Below are positions 4,976-7,547 of a stretch of DNA of 7,547 nt, one piece after another. The translations under genes were made by a program, and so were the position numbers. The stretch is from Longimicrobiales bacterium (GTDB lineage: Bacteria > Gemmatimonadota > Gemmatimonadetes > Longimicrobiales > Gaopeijiaceae). The notes beneath the pieces are model-generated. The model worked only from the letters and a program-made list of their open reading frames with translations. It ran no database searches and was not told the DNA's origin. Location of the stretch: positions 1 through 7,547 of the forward strand of contig JANQME010000010.1 of assembly GCA_028280205.1 (NCBI GenBank). Reading direction: 5' to 3'. Numbering within the stretch: the stretch's first letter is position 1; every line of letters starts with the position of its first letter.

Positions 4976-5626
4976 ATGCTTCGCTTTCCCTTCGCGCCCG
5001 AGGCACCAAACGGCGCGCGCGCTTCGGCGGTGTTGCGCGCGGCCACGCTCCCGGTCCTCCTGGCCGCGCTTCCCTCGGCGCTCTCCGCCCAGACCCCGCC
5101 GCCCGACGTCCAGATCGCGCAGGCGGTGCAGGCCGCGCCTCCGCAGCAGCAGTCCGACGCGACGGTGTTCGGCTTCACCGCGGACGGCTCGATGACGACG
5201 CTGCGCGACGGTTCGAACGGGATCATCTGCCTCGCGGACGACCCGAACCGCGAGGGGTGGAGCGTCGCGTGCTACCACGACTCGCTCGATCCCTTCATGG
5301 CACGGGGACGGGAGCTGCGCGCCGAGGGCGTAACCGACTCGGGCGAGCTCGCACGCCGCCGCTGGGCCGAGGCCGATGCCGGCACACTCTCGATGCCGGA
5401 GGAACCGGCGACGCTCTACGTCATGACCGGCGACGGCTTCGACGCGGCGTCGGGGACGGTGACCAACTCCTTCCTCCGCTGGGTCATCTACACCCCGTGG
5501 GCAACGCCCGAGGAGACCGGCCTCCCGACGGCCCCGACCGGGCCGGGCGCGCCCTGGCTCATGTTCCCCGGCACCGCGGGCGCGCACATCATGATCACTC
5601 CGCCGCAGACGAACCGCGGCAACTGA
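4976..5626 (+). CDS. Secreted protein of unknown function
   Basis: A 216-residue protein; I do not recognise a named family. Residues 20-38 (L-R-A-A-T-L-P-V-L-L-A-A-L-P-S-A-L-S-A), followed by Gln39, form a Sec signal peptide behind an unusually long n-region. A Pro/Gln/Ala-rich linker (40-60) precedes the folded part. That part has D-G-S-N-G-I-I-C-L-A-D-D-P (78-90) and W-S-V-A-C-Y-H-D-S-L-D-P-F-M-A-R-G (95-111), with Cys85 and Cys99 placed to form a disulphide. The W-V-I-Y-T-P-W-A-T and P-W-L-M-F-P-G-T-A-G-A-H-I-M-I segments look like buried core strands. The composition, signal peptide and steady codon use with neighbours argue for a real gene. A GAGGA lies 12 bases before the ATG, which is a weak site; GTG at 5030 is a possible later start. 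It ends tail to tail with the decarboxylase. Confidence 0.8.
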   Translation: MLRFPFAPEAPNGARASAVLRAATLPVLLAALPSALSAQTPPPDVQIAQAVQAAPPQQQSDATVFGFTADGSMTTLRDGSNGIICLADDPNREGWSVACYHDSLDPFMARGRELRAEGVTDSGELARRRWAEADAGTLSMPEEPATLYVMTGDGFDAASGTVTNSFLRWVIYTPWATPEETGLPTAPTGPGAPWLMFPGTAGAHIMITPPQTNRGN

Positions 5627-5628
5627 CG

Positions 5629-5643
5629 ACCGGCCGAGCCGGT
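5629..5643. terminator. Perfect hairpin between convergent genes, candidate two-way terminator
   Basis: ACCGGC and GCCGGT form a perfect 6-bp stem with a 3-base CGA loop, filling most of the 19-base gap between the stop codons of the secreted protein (5626) and the decarboxylase (5646). Its position fits a shared terminator. There is no T-run on either side, so the mechanism is uncertain. Confidence 0.4.
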
Positions 5644-5645
5644 GG

Positions 5646-7247
5646 TTACCCCACGGCCGCGGGGCGCAGCTCGGCGGGACGGAGCATCGTGTCCGCCTCC
5701 TCGCCGAGCGCGACCGTGATCTCGGCGAGCCGCTCGACGTCCTCGAGCGTGGTGCGGAAGTTCACGATGCACATGCGCAGGACGTAACGGCCGGCGAGCA
5801 CGGCGTTCGAGACGAAGGCGTCGCCCCCGCGCTCCATCCGGCTCTGGATCTCGCGGTTGAGCTCGTCGAGGTACGCCCCGACCTCCGGCTCCGACGTGCG
5901 CCCGACCAGATCGGCCGGAACGAAGCGGTAGGTCGTGATGCTGAGCGCGTGTCCGATCGGCTCCAGCAGGGGATGCTTGTCCGCCAGCTCGTGGAAGCGG
6001 CGCGCGAGCTCGATGTCGTCGGCGATCATGCGCGCGTACCCGGCCCGGCCGGCCTGACGGAGCTGAAGCCACACCTTGAGCGCACGGAATCCGCGCGAGT
6101 TCTGGACGCCGCGCTCGAAGAAGTTCTTCGCCTCTTCCTGGTCGAAGTGGTAGTAGTCCGGCCGATAGGAGAAGGCTGCCAGGAGCGCCGACGGGTCGCG
6201 CACCAGTGTGCATCCCGCCTCGAGCGGCGCGTACAGCCACTTGTGCGGATCGAGGGCCACAGAGTCCGCGAGCGCAAGATCGCGGAGGTCGTCCGGTGCG
6301 TTGGGTGCGGCCGCAGCGAACGCGCCGTACGCTCCGTCCACGTGGAACCAGAGGTCGTGCTCGTCGCAGACGCCGCGCAGCTCGGCCAGCGGATCGACCG
6401 CACCCGTCGACACCGACCCGCCCGTTCCCACCACCAGGAAGGGGCGGTGCCCGGCGGTTTCGTCCTCCTCGATGGCGTCCCGCAACGCATCCACGCGCAT
6501 GCGCTCCGTCGCGTCGGTCTCGATCCAGCGGATCGAATCGACGCCGAGGCCGGAGAGATCCGCCGCCTTCTGGATCCAGGTATGCGTCCCGCGGGAGGCG
6601 TATGCCCGCAGTGACGTCGCGTCCGGCGCCCTCATCCCCCGCTCGCGCACGTCCCAGCCGGAACGCGTCACCCGACCGGCGAAGAAGCCGAGCATGTTCG
6701 CCACGTTTCCACCGCTCGTGAGCACCCCATCTCCGCCGGAGGGGAAGCCGACGAGCTCCGCGATCCAGCGCACGGCCTGCTGCTCCATCTCGCTCGCCAT
6801 CGGCGAGAGGGTCCAGGCGCCCAGGTTCGGATTGACGGCCGAGGCGAGCAGGTCGCCGAGGATCCCGATCGGAGCGGGGCCCGCCGTGATGTACCCGAAG
6901 AAGCGGGGGTGCGCGTTGTAGAGCGAGTGCTCGACGAGGAGCTCGGTGGCGTGCTGGAGGAGCGGACCCGCCTCCATCCCCTCTTCGGGAAGGGGCGCGT
7001 CCGCATCGAGCAGGGCCCGGATCTCTGCCGGGGTCTCACCCCGTGTGAGCGGGCGGGTGCGCAGTCCGGCGAGGAGCTCGGCGACGTCGTCGACGAGGCG
7101 ATGCCCGATCTCGACGAACTCCTCGGGCGTCAGATCCAGCGGCGTCTCGCGCCGGGAGAGGCGCTCGCCACCGCGACCGACCTCGCGCCCGGCGGCGGGA
7201 TCGGCCGTGCGAGCCGTCCGCTCGTCCATCGCTGACCGTCGAGGCAT
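5646..7247 (-). CDS. PLP-dependent group II (aromatic L-amino-acid type) decarboxylase
   Basis: A 533-residue fold-type I pyridoxal-phosphate enzyme of the group II decarboxylase family, which includes aromatic-amino-acid, histidine, glutamate and related decarboxylases. The PLP lysine is Lys336 in A-L-D-P-H-K-W-L-Y. F-H-V-D-G-A-Y-G (301-308) holds Asp304, which pairs with the ring nitrogen. T-S-G-G-N-V-A-N (177-184) is the phosphate-binding loop, and His222 in T-H-T-W-I-Q-K-A-A is placed like the ring-stacking His. H-P-R-F-F-G-Y (113-119) is the usual N-terminal family motif. The length is slightly above the usual 470-500 residues because of an Arg-rich tail of about 35 residues; M7 is an alternative start, and neither has a clear ribosome-binding site. 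The product would be cytoplasmic. The substrate cannot be assigned from sequence by eye; bacterial homologues act on aromatic or acidic amino acids. It starts 9 bases after the rhomboid gene stop, so it is probably co-transcribed and perhaps translationally linked. Confidence 0.92.
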   Translation of the reverse strand: MPRRSAMDERTARTADPAAGREVGRGGERLSRRETPLDLTPEEFVEIGHRLVDDVAELLAGLRTRPLTRGETPAEIRALLDADAPLPEEGMEAGPLLQHATELLVEHSLYNAHPRFFGYITAGPAPIGILGDLLASAVNPNLGAWTLSPMASEMEQQAVRWIAELVGFPSGGDGVLTSGGNVANMLGFFAGRVTRSGWDVRERGMRAPDATSLRAYASRGTHTWIQKAADLSGLGVDSIRWIETDATERMRVDALRDAIEEDETAGHRPFLVVGTGGSVSTGAVDPLAELRGVCDEHDLWFHVDGAYGAFAAAAPNAPDDLRDLALADSVALDPHKWLYAPLEAGCTLVRDPSALLAAFSYRPDYYHFDQEEAKNFFERGVQNSRGFRALKVWLQLRQAGRAGYARMIADDIELARRFHELADKHPLLEPIGHALSITTYRFVPADLVGRTSEPEVGAYLDELNREIQSRMERGGDAFVSNAVLAGRYVLRMCIVNFRTTLEDVERLAEITVALGEEADTMLRPAELRPAAVG

Positions 7248-7256
7248 CGCGGGCGG

Positions 7257-7547
7257 CTACCGCGCCGCCATCCGGTCGAGGAAGGCCCGCTCGGCCGAGG
7301 TCAGGCTGCTCGCACCGCCGGACTTCACCTTCGCCAGGAGGCGCGTGACTTCCTCGCGGTTCAGCTCATGGAGCGACTCGATCGAGATTCCCTTCCACCG
7401 GGCCACGGCGACGCGCTCGCCCACGAAGCCCGACCCCCCACCCGACGGGTCCATGCGGCGCTGGAACTCACGCTTGGCCGCGCCCCGCCTCCAGTCCCAC
7501 CAGCGCAGGAAGAGGAAGCCGACCACGGCGCCACCGAGGTGGGCGAA
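7257..7547 (-). CDS. Rhomboid-family intramembrane serine protease, C-terminal part (partial)
   Basis: The frame enters from the right edge and ends at a TAG at 7259-7257, leaving 96 residues. The first ten, F-A-H-L-G-G-A-V-V-G, match the sixth helix of rhomboid proteases: the catalytic His of the Ser-His dyad in the H-x-x-G-x-x-x-G motif, followed by F-L-F-L-R-W-W-D-W, which ends the helix. The catalytic Ser and the other helices lie outside the window. The cytosolic tail is basic. It closes with L-H-E-L-N-R-E-E-V-T-R-L-L-A-K and S-L-T-S-A-E-R-A-F-L-D-R-M, a short helical element like those at the C-terminus of many rhomboids from Bacteroidota and Gemmatimonadota. Rhomboids cleave membrane-protein helices. 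The GTG at 7526 is internal, not a start. The decarboxylase follows 9 bases later. Confidence 0.85.
   Translation of the reverse strand, partial: FAHLGGAVVGFLFLRWWDWRRGAAKREFQRRMDPSGGGSGFVGERVAVARWKGISIESLHELNREEVTRLLAKVKSGGASSLTSAERAFLDRMAAR

Noticed and set aside
4802..5587. Minus-strand open frame of 261 codons over the spacer and the second secreted protein
   Set aside because: It is Arg-rich and low in complexity, typical of GC-rich shadow frames. It overlaps a better plus-strand gene with a signal peptide.
1..7547. Mobile element, CRISPR array, tRNA, toxin-antitoxin or defence system
   Set aside because: No transposase, integrase, regular spacer-repeat array, tRNA-like cloverleaf or defence domain could be seen. 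Composition looks even apart from the AT-rich operator island.

Overview
This is a high-GC bacterial window holding six complete protein genes and two partial ones at the edges, plus two complete secreted proteins without a recognisable family. Several exported proteins end their signal peptide in an Ala-Gln junction (…TAA|Q, …LSA|Q). Together with the base composition and the mix of families (ECF sigma factor, YceI, β-lactamase-like lipoprotein, PLP decarboxylase, rhomboid protease), this suggests an environmental Gram-negative. Gemmatimonadota is my best guess, but that is inference; there is no rRNA or marker gene to confirm it. I see no tRNA, rRNA, CRISPR array, insertion sequence or phage gene. 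This looks like ordinary chromosome rather than a mobile island.

Layout from left to right. (1) 1-584, minus strand: an ECF-type sigma factor whose stop overlaps, by ATGA, the first codons of a downstream gene that runs off the left edge (possibly its anti-sigma factor). (2) 585-876: a gene-poor stretch with a compact G-quadruplex motif inside an inverted repeat and a candidate ECF-type promoter. (3) 877-1479, minus: a periplasmic YceI-family protein with a long leader. A near-perfect 22-bp palindrome in an AT-rich island upstream is probably an operator shared with, or lying inside the start of, the divergent gene. (4) 1611-2231, plus: an unrecognised secreted protein. (5) 4762-2362, minus: a β-lactamase-fold serine hydrolase lipoprotein followed by a three-helix membrane protein. 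The C-terminal domain of the latter has the His/Asp/HxH pattern of LAS-type zinc peptidases. The two may form a cell-envelope pair. (6) 4976-5626, plus: a second unrecognised secreted protein, divergent from the hydrolase, behind an intergenic region with repeated short motifs. (7) 7547-5646, minus: the C-terminal end of a rhomboid protease followed 9 bases later by a group II PLP-dependent decarboxylase, probably one operon. The decarboxylase ends tail to tail with (6) over a 19-bp gap that is almost filled by a perfect hairpin.

There is no single pathway here. The common theme is envelope and exported functions: five complete proteins plus the partial rhomboid are exported or membrane-bound, with a sigma/anti-sigma-like pair at the left end. 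I do not see a defence system or any clearly new multi-gene system. The most useful leads are the operator at 1620-1641, the possible LAS peptidase, the G-quadruplex upstream of the sigma factor, and the two orphan secreted proteins.
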